64,000 nt of DNA. It comes from Bradyrhizobium sp. RD5-C2. Its GTDB lineage: Bacteria; Pseudomonadota; Alphaproteobacteria; Rhizobiales; Xanthobacteraceae. How positions within the stretch are numbered: the first letter of the stretch is position 1; each line of letters begins with the position of its first letter. The position numbers and the translations under genes were made by a program. The stretch spans positions 19,334 to 83,333 of the forward strand of contig NZ_BOVL01000067.1 in assembly GCF_019972155.1 (NCBI RefSeq), given 5' to 3'. Shown in pieces: positions 1-9,638 of the stretch. A model generated the notes under the pieces. It saw only the letters and a program-made list of their open reading frames with translations. It was not told the origin of the DNA and ran no database searches.

Positions 1-160
1 AATTTTCTGATTGATTGTCGGTTAACCCTAGATGCCAACCCTTAGCAAAGGGTTCACGCGGTAACCGGCTGACGACATCGCAAAGTGCTTCGCTGTCAGC
101 ACCGGCTGACGCAGTGATACCGGCTGTTGTTGTGCAGCGTGGTAAGGCCTGAAATGACAG
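1..160. other. Window edge without a recognised gene
   Basis: All forward frames close within the first 50 bases, so at most the last few codons of an upstream plus-strand gene could lie here. The stretch leads into a plus-strand terminator hairpin at 161-184, which suggests that a plus-strand transcript enters the window from the left. I see no recognisable RNA gene. Confidence 0.4.
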
Positions 161-184
161 CGGGCGCCTCACGGCGCCCGTTTT
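161..184 (+). terminator. Rho-independent terminator of an upstream plus-strand transcript
   Basis: A perfect 8-bp GC stem (161-168 with 173-180), a four-base loop and then TTTT are visible. The T run is on the plus strand, so it should end a transcript arriving from the left of the window. It could also act weakly on the minus-strand gene that ends at 191. Confidence 0.7.
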
Positions 185-190
185 GTCAGG

Positions 191-400
191 CTAATCCCAG
201 TTCTTCAGCTTCCAGGGCTTTATCTTCCACGGCGTCAGGTTTTCCATCCGCCATTGCGTCCAGCGCTCCGGCGGCCAGTGGCTGAGGCGCGAGGTTTCCT
301 TCACCTCGGGAAGCGGATCGATGATGCGTGGTGCGGCGCGACGGCGCTTCTGCCGCGTCGCCTCACTGATCATGTCGACGAATTCGTTCTTGTCGGCCAC
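191..400 (-). CDS. Small conserved-looking hypothetical protein, 69 aa
   Basis: I do not recognise a family. The product is small and basic, with a KRRR run near residue 20 and a tryptophan-rich C-terminal half that repeats a WP/WK pattern ending in KNWD. No signal peptide or membrane segment is visible. The GTG start at 400 is preferred because GGGGAG lies 7 bases upstream; an internal ATG at 373 would give 60 aa. It lies 107 bases downstream of leuC on the same strand. Codon use resembles its neighbours, so it is probably real, but its function is unknown. Confidence 0.55.
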   Translation of the reverse strand: MADKNEFVDMISEATRQKRRRAAPRIIDPLPEVKETSRLSHWPPERWTQWRMENLTPWKIKPWKLKNWD

Positions 401-454
401 GTCCGGCTCCCCACGAAACTTGTGTTCGCGAGGACCCAGTGTGCGTACGTCACG

Positions 455-485
455 TTAACGAGCCGTTTCCACAACGGCTCGAGCT
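455..485 (-). terminator. Hairpin downstream of leuC, possible terminator
   Basis: A 9-bp perfect inverted repeat (459-467 with 473-481) lies 27 bases past the leuC stop. On the minus strand it is followed by TTAACGT rather than a clean T run. It may attenuate rather than fully end leuC transcription before the small gene at 191-400. Confidence 0.4.
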
Positions 486-507
486 TGAGACGAAAACCGC
501 GCTTACC

Positions 508-1914
<1,407 letters not shown>

Positions 1915-2183
1915 GAGCTTCAGCTCCAGAAGAAATTCAGTGGTGAATGGCGTCAAGCGCGTCTCGGCGCGCGAGCCGGCGACAGCGTCCAGGCAGCGTT
2001 ACGCTGCGCGCGTAAGCTCTGACGTTGCCGACGTCGCAAAGCGTCCGAAGAAGCGGCCGGGCAGCCGCGAGCGATCGTCGATCACGACGCGCTGGCAGCG
2101 CTGGCTTGCTTGATCCGGAACCATTCTAAATTTCTAACACAGGGCTCGTGGCCGCGACAATCGATCGATTGCGCGGGTGCCCC
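1915..2183. other. Leader/promoter region upstream of leuC
   Basis: About 270 bases precede leuC before the repeat element at 2184 begins. On the minus strand there is a possible 40-codon ORF starting near 2125, without a leucine run that would mark a classical attenuator peptide. TTCTAA occurs twice, 8 bases apart, at 2124-2137. No clear promoter was identified. Confidence 0.35.
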
Positions 2184-2275
2184 TGTCGTCATTGCCGGGC
2201 TCGACCCGGCAATCCATCCTCTTGAACGAGAGTGCTCATTTCGATGGATGCGCGGGCCTGATCCGCGCATGACAG
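2184..2275. repeat. Paired-palindrome intergenic repeat, family A copy 1
   Basis: Two short palindromes are separated by about 28 bases. The first centres on GCCGGGCTCGACCCGGC followed by AATCCATC. The second begins GATGGATG and centres on CGCGGGCCTGATCCGCG, ending ATGACA. The same layout recurs at 57943-58027 between atpD and atpC, and more loosely at 14953-15058. It is non-coding, and its transcript would fold into two hairpins. Confidence 0.75.
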
Positions 2276-2306
2276 TCGAGGCTGACCTTCCACATAGGTA
2301 TGCCGC

Positions 2307-2339
2307 AACAAAAAAGCGCGGGGCAGGCCCCGCGCTTTT
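2307..2339 (-). terminator. Terminator after rplS
   Basis: A 12-bp stem pairs 2312-2323 with 2328-2339. On the minus strand it runs into TTTTTT, 24 bases downstream of the rplS stop. Both arms carry A/T ends, so the element could work in both directions, but only the minus-strand trmD-rplS transcript needs it. Confidence 0.85.
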
Positions 2340-2362
2340 GGTCACATCCCTTTCGGGGTGAA

Positions 2363-2743
2363 TCACTCGCCGACGGCGGTCTGGCGGTCCTGCTTCTCGA
2401 CGATGCGGGCCGACTTGCCGCGCAGGCTGCGCAGGTAATAGAGCTTGGCGCGACGCACCTTGCCGCGACGCACGACCTTGATCGAGTCGATCATCGGCGA
2501 CATCACCGGGAAAACGCGCTCGACGCCCTCGCCGTACGAAATCTTGCGCACAGTGAAGCTCTCGTTGAGGCCGTGGCCGGAACGGCCGATGCAGACGCCT
2601 TCATAGGCCTGCACGCGGGTGCGTTCGCCTTCGACCACCTTCACGTTGACGATGACGGTATCGCCGGGTCCGAATTCCGGAATGGTCTTGGTGGCGGCGA
2701 GCTTGTCGAACTGCTCTTTTTCGAGCTGCTGAATCAGGTTCAT
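2363..2743 (-). CDS. rplS: 50S ribosomal protein L19
   Basis: L19 sits at the interface of the 30S and 50S subunits. The 126-aa product begins MNLIQQLEKEQ and contains the family core FGPGDTVIVNVKVVEG and YEGVCIGRSGHG, with the basic KVRRAKLYYLRSLRGKSARI segment near the C-terminus. The frame runs open upstream, but ATG 2743 matches the family start and has GGAG upstream. It lies 108 bases downstream of trmD on the same strand, as in many bacteria, and a strong terminator follows it. Confidence 0.97.
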   Translation of the reverse strand: MNLIQQLEKEQFDKLAATKTIPEFGPGDTVIVNVKVVEGERTRVQAYEGVCIGRSGHGLNESFTVRKISYGEGVERVFPVMSPMIDSIKVVRRGKVRRAKLYYLRSLRGKSARIVEKQDRQTAVGE

Positions 2744-2851
2744 CGAAATCTCCATCGGCGGCGCGCCCAGCCTGTGCGGGCTGCGCAAACGTCCATCTAT
2801 CCTGCGCGTGTGCGGATTAGGCCGTGCCTATAAGGCAAAGCGCAGGGTTTG

Positions 2852-3613
2852 TCACCCGTCTGTCGTGTTTTTTGTCCCTCGCCGGGCCGCTTTTTGGCTG
2901 GCCTTCCGGGCCCAGAGATCGGGCCGCCGGGCCGCCGTCAGGGCCTCGGACTGGGCCAGCCGCCAGGCCGCGACCTTGGCGTGATCGCCGGAAATGAGGA
3001 TTTCCGGGATTTGGCGGCCCTCGAACTCCTGCGGACGGGTGTATTGGGGGTATTCCAGTAGTCCTTCAGAAAAGCTCTCCTCGGTTCCCGAGGCCAGCTT
3101 CCCCATCACCCCCGGCAGCAGGCGGACGCAGGCGTCGATCAGCGCCATCGCCGCGATTTCGCCGCCGGACAGCACGTAATCGCCAATCGAAACCTCCTCG
3201 AGGTTCCTAGCCTCGATCACCCGCTGGTCGATGCCCTCGAAGCGGCCGCAGACGATCAGGGGGCCAGGTCCGGCCGCCAGCTCGGCGACGTGGGTCTGGG
3301 TCAACGGCCGACCCCGCGGGCTCATCAGGAGGCGCGGGCGGTCCGGCGCAATATCAGCGGCGTCGATCGCTGCCGCCAGCACGTCGGCCCGCAGCACCAT
3401 GCCCGGGCCGCCGCCGGCCGGCGTGTCGTCGACGCTGCGGTGCTTGTCGGTCGCCGATGCCCTGATGTCGCGCGCCTCCAGCGCCCAGAGACCCGTGGCC
3501 AGCGCCTTGCCGGCCAGGCTCACGCCGAGCGGTCCCGGAAACATGTCCGGGAACAAGGTCAGCACGGTGGCGCGCCATGGCGTCGCTTGGGATGGGGGCG
3601 CTTGCGATGTCAT
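2852..3613 (-). CDS. trmD: tRNA (guanine-37-N1)-methyltransferase
   Basis: TrmD uses S-adenosylmethionine to methylate G37 next to the anticodon, which prevents +1 frameshifting. The 253-aa sequence shows the SPOUT trefoil-knot signature: GGGPGMVLRADV, LLMSPRGRPLTQ, VCGRFEGIDQRVIE and IGDYVLSGGE. The tail after about residue 225 is basic. Its start is only 9 bases after the stop of the upstream oxidoreductase gene, so the two may be co-transcribed. In the usual order rimM lies directly upstream of trmD; here a three-gene block separates them. Confidence 0.97.
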   Translation of the reverse strand: MTSQAPPSQATPWRATVLTLFPDMFPGPLGVSLAGKALATGLWALEARDIRASATDKHRSVDDTPAGGGPGMVLRADVLAAAIDAADIAPDRPRLLMSPRGRPLTQTHVAELAAGPGPLIVCGRFEGIDQRVIEARNLEEVSIGDYVLSGGEIAAMALIDACVRLLPGVMGKLASGTEESFSEGLLEYPQYTRPQEFEGRQIPEILISGDHAKVAAWRLAQSEALTAARRPDLWARKASQKAARRGTKNTTDG

Positions 3614-3622
3614 GGCCTCTGG

Positions 3623-4705
3623 TTACGGCACCACGGCCGTGAGGTCGAGGCTCTGCATTATGGCGGCCGCGTCCACCGCGCGGCGGAAGTCGGCGAGCTT
3701 GAAGGTCGCGATGTTGATCTTGCGCAAATCGAGCAGGCCTTCGGCGGCGAGGCCGGCCAGCTGGCCCGGTGCCGTGCGGTTGTACATGAACTGCCCGACC
3801 ACTTCCCAGTCGTTGGCCAGCATCTCGCGGAACGAGAGTTCGAGCGGCGCCTCGGCGCTGCCCATCAGCACCATCCGGCCGCCACGCTTGAGCGCGCGCA
3901 GGGCGGACAGTGTGGTCGAGGTGCTCTTGGCGGCGCCGAGCAGGTCGAGCGCGACATCGGCGCTGCCGCCGGCGGCGCGGCGGATGATCGAAAGGTCGGC
4001 GGCGGCATCGCCGGTGACGACGGCGGGAATGACGCGCGGGCCGAATGCATCGCGCAATTGCTCGAGCGCGGCCTGCTTGCGTCCGACGGCGACGACGCGG
4101 CCCGCGCCCATCGCGACCGCGAGCATCACGCCGCCCGAACCGAAATAGCCGGTCGCGCCGTTGACGATGATGGTCTGTCCGCCGCGCAGGCCGGTGCGCT
4201 GCAATCCGCCGAACGGCACGATCAGTTTCGCCAGCCCGATCAGCTCGGTCGCCGGCTTGTCGTCGAGATTGGCAAGCGGCGTGACGCAGGCGGCAGGCCA
4301 GTGCGCGATCTCGGCAAACACGCCGTCGCGCCAGCGCGCCTGCAACGCCAGCGCCTCCGGCGTTGTCACCGTGGCGGTGAGGCCGATCAGGATTTGCGGC
4401 GGATCGCGATCCGGCACGTCGCCGCGCAGATGCGGGCTGAGGAACACGCGGTCGCCGCTCCGCACATGGGTGACGTTGTCGCCGGTGGCGACGATTCGCG
4501 CGATCGCGTTGGTGCCGGGCACGAACGGCATCGGCGGCAGGCTGTAGGGCAGCGCGCCCGACAAGAGCTTGTTGGTGTAGGACAGCACCATGCCGGCCTC
4601 GATCCGGACCACGACGCCATCGGGCGCAGGCTTCGGCGTTGCGACATCCTCGAAGCGAAGATCATTGTGGGCGTGCAGTCGCCAGGCCTTGTGCGTGCTT
4701 GTCAT
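3623..4705 (-). CDS. Medium-chain dehydrogenase/quinone oxidoreductase family protein
   Basis: This is a cytosolic NAD(P)-dependent oxidoreductase of the MDR superfamily, 360 aa. It has an N-terminal GroES-like domain (LRFEDVATPKPAPDG, PFVPGTNAIARI) and a Rossmann domain with the nucleotide loop NGATGYFGSGG. The structural zinc Cys cluster of classical alcohol dehydrogenases is absent, which points to the zinc-independent quinone-reductase/enoyl-reductase side of the family. ATG 4705 is chosen because ACGGAG lies 7 bases upstream; an in-frame start at 4726 is possible. Substrate unknown. Confidence 0.85.
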   Translation of the reverse strand: MTSTHKAWRLHAHNDLRFEDVATPKPAPDGVVVRIEAGMVLSYTNKLLSGALPYSLPPMPFVPGTNAIARIVATGDNVTHVRSGDRVFLSPHLRGDVPDRDPPQILIGLTATVTTPEALALQARWRDGVFAEIAHWPAACVTPLANLDDKPATELIGLAKLIVPFGGLQRTGLRGGQTIIVNGATGYFGSGGVMLAVAMGAGRVVAVGRKQAALEQLRDAFGPRVIPAVVTGDAAADLSIIRRAAGGSADVALDLLGAAKSTSTTLSALRALKRGGRMVLMGSAEAPLELSFREMLANDWEVVGQFMYNRTAPGQLAGLAAEGLLDLRKINIATFKLADFRRAVDAAAIMQSLDLTAVVP

Positions 4706-4734
4706 TGCGATGCTCCGTGAGACCATTGCTTAAG

Positions 4735-4820
4735 TAGCCCGGATGGAGCGAAGCGCAATCCGGGAATCGCGCCGGCAATGAGGAGCGATCCCAGATTTCG
4801 CTGCGCGTCATCCGGGCTAC
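4735..4820. repeat. Repeat with 12-bp terminal inverted repeats, family C
   Basis: The element begins GTAGCCCGGATG and ends with its exact reverse complement CATCCGGGCTAC, enclosing about 60 bases with inner partial palindromes. It lies between the MFS gene and the oxidoreductase gene, both on the minus strand. A half copy (CTCATCCGGGCTACAG) occurs at 28690-28714. It has no coding capacity and resembles a dispersed palindromic repeat or very small non-autonomous element. Confidence 0.7.
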
Positions 4821-4840
4821 AGACCCAGGCTGATCAAGTG

Positions 4841-6040
4841 TCACGCGGCCGTTGGATCGTCGGCAAGATGCCGCGCGAGCGCCATGGCAAGCGGACAGAT
4901 TGCCAGCGCTGTGATCGCGGTCGCTACCGTCGCAAGCGTCGGGCCGAGCGCGTCGCCAAGCAGGCCGTAGAGCACGGGTGCGATCGCGCCCGATCCGATC
5001 GTGCCCGTATAGAACAGCGCGAAGGCACGCTCGGTCTGATGTGGCGGCGTGAGCTCGGGCACCGTGCCATAGAGCACCGAGGAGGTGCCGTTGAGCATCA
5101 CGCCGAGCAGCGGCAGCAGCACGATGGCCGGCGTCAGCGGCAACACCAGCACCGCAAGGATCAGCGCCGCCGTGCCGCTTTCGGTGATCAGCACGGTGCG
5201 CAACGTGCCGACGCGCTCGCCGAGCCAGCCGCAGGTGAATTTCCCCGCAGCGCCGCCGATGAAGACCAGCGCCAGCGCGAGGCCGTTGGTTGGCAGCGAG
5301 GCGCCCTTGTCGCGCAACAGGAACGGCAGGAAGGTGAGAAAACCCATCCTGACCGCGGTGTCGAGAATTCCGATCGCGAGCAGCCAGTGAAAGCCGCCGC
5401 CGGCGGCTTCGCGGCGCGACGCGGCGGCCATCGTGTGCTCGGCACCCTTGCCGACCGAAGGCATCCAGAGCGCGATGCAGATCGCGACCAGCAGGCCTGC
5501 AAACGCGAGCACGAGCAGCGTGTGCCGCCACGACATGATCACGAGCAGGATCGAGGTCAGCGCGGGGATCGCCGCCTTGCCGAGATCGCCGGAGAAATTG
5601 TAGATGCCGAGCGGGCCGCGCGCAGCCGCGCCATAGGCGCGCGACACCGCTGATGATGCGATCGGATGCTGCGTGCTCGAACCCGCGCCGGAGAGTGCGA
5701 GCGCCAGGCCAAGCCCGATGACGCCGCCGGAGAATCCGGCGAACACATAGCCGAGCGCCGACAGCGCCGTGCCGGCGATCAGGATGATCTTGCCGTCGAT
5801 CCGCTCCGCGAGGCGTCCGACCGGAATCTGCAAGCCGGCCATGGCGCCGGCATAGAGCCCGCGCAGCAGCGCCAGCAGCCCGTAGCTCAGCGCGAACTCC
5901 GCCTGCCAGACCGGCAGCAGCACATAGATCAGGTCGGTGTAGCCGTCATGAAGGGCGTGGTTGAGCCCGGTCACCGTGAGTGCGCGCGTCGCCTGGGTTT
6001 GGCCGGGCCGGGATGCGCCCGCTTCCGTGGATACGCTCAT
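4841..6040 (-). CDS. Major facilitator superfamily transporter
   Basis: This is a polytopic inner-membrane carrier of 399 aa with about 12 hydrophobic segments split into two halves, the usual MFS architecture. The inter-TM2/3 loop carries PVGRLAERIDGK, a variant of the conserved MFS loop motif. ATG 6040 is chosen because GGAGGG lies just upstream. The gene is divergent from the LysR regulator at 6212 with about 170 bases between them, so that regulator probably controls it. Substrate is not predictable; the fosmidomycin-resistance/YfcJ-like branch is one possibility. Confidence 0.9.
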   Translation of the reverse strand: MSVSTEAGASRPGQTQATRALTVTGLNHALHDGYTDLIYVLLPVWQAEFALSYGLLALLRGLYAGAMAGLQIPVGRLAERIDGKIILIAGTALSALGYVFAGFSGGVIGLGLALALSGAGSSTQHPIASSAVSRAYGAAARGPLGIYNFSGDLGKAAIPALTSILLVIMSWRHTLLVLAFAGLLVAICIALWMPSVGKGAEHTMAAASRREAAGGGFHWLLAIGILDTAVRMGFLTFLPFLLRDKGASLPTNGLALALVFIGGAAGKFTCGWLGERVGTLRTVLITESGTAALILAVLVLPLTPAIVLLPLLGVMLNGTSSVLYGTVPELTPPHQTERAFALFYTGTIGSGAIAPVLYGLLGDALGPTLATVATAITALAICPLAMALARHLADDPTAA

Positions 6041-6211
6041 CGCCGCCCTCCAAAGCAAGAAAAACTAAATATAGAGCGGCTGCGCATCGGAGAGGTCTTT
6101 CGAAAAGAAGAGATATATGAGTAGTTTGTTGCGCAATATGCGCCCGAACCGGCGCTGTCACAAATCATTAATAATCGGATCATGCGTTAGAAAATCTGGT
6201 ATTGAGAGGTC
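6041..6211. promoter_or_regulatory. Divergent promoter region between MFS gene and lysR
   Basis: This 171-base spacer is richer in A/T than its surroundings. It contains palindromic pieces typical of LysR operators, such as TTGTTGCGCAATATGCGC and ATTAATAAT. Divergent LysR/transporter pairs normally share such an operator, which binds the regulator and controls both genes. The exact box is an inference. Confidence 0.45.
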
Positions 6212-7123
6212 ATGTTCGTCCCACGCCGCAGCCTGCCGCCGCTCAATGCGGTTCGCGCCTTCGAGGCCGCCGCGCGGCTCGGCAGCTTCAAGGAGGCCGC
6301 CGCCGAGCTCAGCGTGACCCATGGCGCCGTCAGTCAGCAGATCCGGCTGCTCGAGGAGTGGCTGGGCGCGCCGGCGCTGTTCCGGCGATCGGTGCGGCGC
6401 GTGGTGCTGACACCGGCGGGCGCGGCGCTGTTGGCGGAGTTCGCGCCGGCGCTCGACCGGATCTCGGCCGCCGTGCAGCAGCATCGCGCGCGACGCGGCG
6501 ACGCCGCGGTGGCGGTGTTGCGCGTCAACGCGCTCGCGACCTTCAGCCTGCGCTGGCTGTTGCCGCGGATGAGCCGGTTTCGCGACGAGCATCCCGACAT
6601 CGAGGTGCGCTTGAGCACGTCGAACGATCCGGTGGATGCGCTGCCGGAATCATTCGACGTCGTGATCCGCGGCGGTCCGGATACGTTTCATGGCTTCTCG
6701 TCGCGCTTCCTGGTTTCGGAGCGGCGATTGCCGGTGTGCAGTCCGTCGCTGCTTGCGCAATTGCCGCTCGATGAGGTCGCGGATCTCTCCCGGCATACGC
6801 TGCTGCATGTCACGTCGATGCCGCGGCTATGGCGCGACTGGCTGACCGAGGCCGGGCACTCCGCGCTGGAGCCGGCGGGTTCGCTTACCTTCGATCATTT
6901 CTATCTGACCATCCAGGCTGCGCTCGATGGCCTCGGCGTTGCGATGGGTCCGACCGCGCTGATTTCGGACGATCTCGCGGTCGGGCGTCTGGTGACGCCG
7001 TTCCCCGCGATCAGCCTGCCGGCGCGGAGCTACTTCGCTTATTTCCCTGCAGGCCGCAGCAACGATCCGCACAGCGCGGTGTTCTGCGACTGGCTCGAGC
7101 AGCAGGGCCGGATGACGGGCTGA
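6212..7123 (+). CDS. LysR-family transcriptional regulator (GcvA-like)
   Basis: The 303-aa protein has a winged helix-turn-helix at residues 7-66, including LNAVRAFEAAARLGSFKEAA and THGAVSQQIRLLEEWLG. It is followed by a substrate-binding domain with LSTSNDPVDALPESFDVVIRGG, typical of the GcvA subgroup. The gene points away from the MFS transporter and ends 10 bases before the end of rimM, which runs in the opposite direction. It probably controls the MFS gene, and possibly the oxidoreductase and trmD downstream of it. Confidence 0.9.
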   Translation: MFVPRRSLPPLNAVRAFEAAARLGSFKEAAAELSVTHGAVSQQIRLLEEWLGAPALFRRSVRRVVLTPAGAALLAEFAPALDRISAAVQQHRARRGDAAVAVLRVNALATFSLRWLLPRMSRFRDEHPDIEVRLSTSNDPVDALPESFDVVIRGGPDTFHGFSSRFLVSERRLPVCSPSLLAQLPLDEVADLSRHTLLHVTSMPRLWRDWLTEAGHSALEPAGSLTFDHFYLTIQAALDGLGVAMGPTALISDDLAVGRLVTPFPAISLPARSYFAYFPAGRSNDPHSAVFCDWLEQQGRMTG

Positions 7124-7133
7124 TATTTTCGGT

Positions 7134-7655
7134 TCAGGCTGCCGACGGATCGTCGCCGTCGACTTCCTGCGGCAGGTCGATCACGACGCGGCCACCGGCA
7201 AGATCGACTGTCGGCACCACAGCATTGGTGAAGGGCAGCAGCATCGTCGCGCCCTGCGGCGGGGCGATCTCGATGATGTCGCCGGCGCCGAAATTATGGA
7301 TCGCGATCACCTTGCCGAGCGTCTGCTCTGATGTCGTCACGGCGGCGAGGCCGATCAGGTCGGTGTGGTAATATTCGCCGTCGTCGGTTTCCGGCAGCCG
7401 ATCGCGCGGAACGTAGAGCTCGAGACCATTAAGCCGTTCAGCGTCATCGCGGCTGGCGACGCCCTTCAACGTCACCACCAGATGGTCCTTGGCCTCGCGC
7501 GCATGCGTGAGCTCGAACTGGCGCGTGCCGTCCTTGGTCATCAGCGGGCCGTAGTCCTTCACGGCCAGCGGATCTTCGGTGAAGGTCCACAGCCGGACGG
7601 CGCCGCGCACGCCATGCGCAGCGCCGATACGGGCGACACAGACCGGTGCAGTCAC
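7134..7655 (-). CDS. rimM: Ribosome maturation factor RimM
   Basis: RimM binds S19 and assists maturation of the 30S head. The 173-aa product has the N-terminal RimM domain (CVARIGAAHGVRGAVRLWTF, then GLELYVPRDRLP) and the C-terminal PRC-barrel (EYYHTDLIGL, then LPFTNAVVPTVDLAGGRVVID). It uses a GTG start at 7655, 17 bases after rpsP, so the two are clearly one transcript. Normally trmD follows; here the convergent lysR gene ends 10 bases beyond its stop. Confidence 0.96.
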   Translation of the reverse strand: MTAPVCVARIGAAHGVRGAVRLWTFTEDPLAVKDYGPLMTKDGTRQFELTHAREAKDHLVVTLKGVASRDDAERLNGLELYVPRDRLPETDDGEYYHTDLIGLAAVTTSEQTLGKVIAIHNFGAGDIIEIAPPQGATMLLPFTNAVVPTVDLAGGRVVIDLPQEVDGDDPSAA

Positions 7656-7672
7656 CGTGGTCGCCGTTCAGT

Positions 7673-8005
7673 CTATGCCTTGGCGGCGGCTTCGGCCTGC
7701 GCCTTGCGCTCCTTGCGCGGCACGGCCTTTTCCGGGTTGTTGCGCGCGGCGCGCTTGACGACGCCGGCGGCGTCGAGGAAGCGGGTCACGCGATCCGACG
7801 GCTGCGCGCCCTTGGCGAGCCAAGCCTTCACCTTGTCCATGTCGAGCTTCAGGCGGGCTTCGTTGTCCTTCGGCAGCAGCGGGTTGAAGTGGCCGAGACG
7901 CTCGATGAAGCGGCCATCGCGCGGGAAACGCGAGTCGGCGACGACGACGTGATAGACCGGACGCTTCTTGGTGCCTGCGCGAGCGAGGCGGATAACAACG
8001 GACAT
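7673..8005 (-). CDS. rpsP: 30S ribosomal protein S16
   Basis: S16 is an early-assembling protein of the 30S body. The 110-aa sequence starts MSVVIRLARAGTKKRPVYHV, with RFIERLGHFNPLL and WLAKGAQPSDRVTRFLDAAG following. An Ala/Lys-rich C-terminal extension, common in alphaproteobacteria, begins at about residue 90. AAGGAG stands 6 bases before ATG. It lies between ffh (85 bases upstream) and rimM (17 bases downstream). Confidence 0.97.
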   Translation of the reverse strand: MSVVIRLARAGTKKRPVYHVVVADSRFPRDGRFIERLGHFNPLLPKDNEARLKLDMDKVKAWLAKGAQPSDRVTRFLDAAGVVKRAARNNPEKAVPRKERKAQAEAAAKA

Positions 8006-8090
8006 TTAGTTCTCCTTCAAAGGTCGATGTGTTCGATTGATTGGCATTCCGCGTCGCGCCGGCTGCATGTGAGCCATCACGACGAATTCC

Positions 8091-9638
8091 TCATTTCTTC
8101 TTGCCCGGGAAACCGCCGAGGCCCGGCAGCATCGGCTTGCCGGAAAGGCCGGTCAGGCCCGGCACGTTCGGCAGACCGCCGCGCAGCCCGGCCGGCAAAT
8201 CCTTCGGCAAATTGGGCAGACCGCCGCCGGCGCCGCCCTGCATCTTCTCGGCGAGCGCCTTCATCTCATCGGCCGAGGGCGGCTTCATGCCGCCGCCAAA
8301 GCCCATCGCCTGCGCGATCCCGGCGAGCGGGCCGCGCTTGCCGCTTCCCATGGCCTTCATCATGTCAGCCATGTTCCGATGCATCTTCAGCAGCTTGTTG
8401 ACCTGCTCGACGCTCTGGCCGGCGCCTGCCGCGATCCGCTTCTTGCGGCTCGCCTTCAGGATGTCCGGATTCTTGCGCTCCTGCCGCGTCATCGAATCGA
8501 TCACCGCGACCTGACGCTTGATGATCTTGTCGTCGATGCCGGCCGCTGCGATCTGGTTCTTCATCTTGGCGATGCCGGGCATCATGCCCATCAGGCCGCC
8601 GATGCCGCCCATATTCGCCATCTGCTGCAGCTGTTCGCGCATGTCGTTGAGGTCGAACTGACCCTTGCGCATGCGCTCGGCGGTGCGCGCGGCCTTCTCG
8701 GCGTCGATGTTCGCCGCAGCCTTCTCGACCAGCGAGACGACGTCGCCCATGCCGAGGATGCGGCCGGCGATGCGGTTCGGATGGAAGTCTTCCAGCGCGT
8801 CGGTCTTTTCGCCGGTGCCGAGCAGCTTGATCGGCTTGCCGGTGACCGCGCGCATCGACAGCGCGGCGCCGCCGCGGCCGTCGCCGTCGACGCGTGTCAG
8901 CACGATGCCGGTGAGGCCGACGCGCTCGTCGAACGCGCGTGCGAGGTTGACCGCGTCCTGGCCGGTGAGGCTATCCGCGACCAGCAGCACTTCATGCGGG
9001 TTGGCGGCGGCTTTGATCTCGGCCGCCTCCTTCATCATGTCTTCGTCGAGCGTGGTGCGGCCGGCGGTGTCGAGCAGCACCACGTCGTAGCCGCCGAGCT
9101 TGCCGGCCTCCAACGCGCGCCTCGCGATCTGCGGCGGCATCTGGCCGGCGACGATCGGCAGTGTCGGAATGTCGAGATCGCGGCCGAGCACCGCGAGCTG
9201 CTCCATCGCCGCCGGGCGGTAGACGTCGAGCGAGGCCATCAGCACCTTGCGCTTGTCGCGCTGGACCATGCGGCGCGCGAGCTTTGCGGTGGTGGTGGTC
9301 TTGCCGGAGCCTTGCAGGCCGACCATCATGATCGGAACCGGCGGCACGGAATTGATGTCGATGGTCTGGCCGTCGGAGCCGAGCGTGGCGACCAGCTCGT
9401 CATGGACGATCTTCACGACCATCTGGCCCGGCGTCACCGACTTGACGACGGTGGCGCCGATCGCCTGCTCGCGGACCCGGTCGATGAAGCTGCGGACGAC
9501 CTCGAGCGCGACGTCGGCCTCGAGCAGTGCGCGGCGCACCTCGCGCATCGCGGCATCGACGTCCTTTTCGGTCAGCGCGCCGCGCCCCGTCAGACGATCG
9601 AGAATGCCACCAAGCCGTTCCGACAGATTGTCGAACAA
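8091..9638 (-). CDS. ffh: Signal recognition particle protein Ffh
   Basis: Ffh binds 4.5S RNA and signal sequences of nascent membrane proteins and delivers them to FtsY, which is also in this window. The 515-aa protein has an N domain, a GTPase domain (P-loop GLQGSGKTTTTAKLA at about 107-121, DTAGRT, TRVDGDGRGGA) and a methionine-rich M domain from about residue 300. A Gly/Pro/Lys-rich tail follows. The start codon is TTG at 9638, supported by AAGGAC 7 bases upstream and by the family start MFDNLSERLGG. Confidence 0.97.
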   Translation of the reverse strand: MFDNLSERLGGILDRLTGRGALTEKDVDAAMREVRRALLEADVALEVVRSFIDRVREQAIGATVVKSVTPGQMVVKIVHDELVATLGSDGQTIDINSVPPVPIMMVGLQGSGKTTTTAKLARRMVQRDKRKVLMASLDVYRPAAMEQLAVLGRDLDIPTLPIVAGQMPPQIARRALEAGKLGGYDVVLLDTAGRTTLDEDMMKEAAEIKAAANPHEVLLVADSLTGQDAVNLARAFDERVGLTGIVLTRVDGDGRGGAALSMRAVTGKPIKLLGTGEKTDALEDFHPNRIAGRILGMGDVVSLVEKAAANIDAEKAARTAERMRKGQFDLNDMREQLQQMANMGGIGGLMGMMPGIAKMKNQIAAAGIDDKIIKRQVAVIDSMTRQERKNPDILKASRKKRIAAGAGQSVEQVNKLLKMHRNMADMMKAMGSGKRGPLAGIAQAMGFGGGMKPPSADEMKALAEKMQGGAGGGLPNLPKDLPAGLRGGLPNVPGLTGLSGKPMLPGLGGFPGKKK

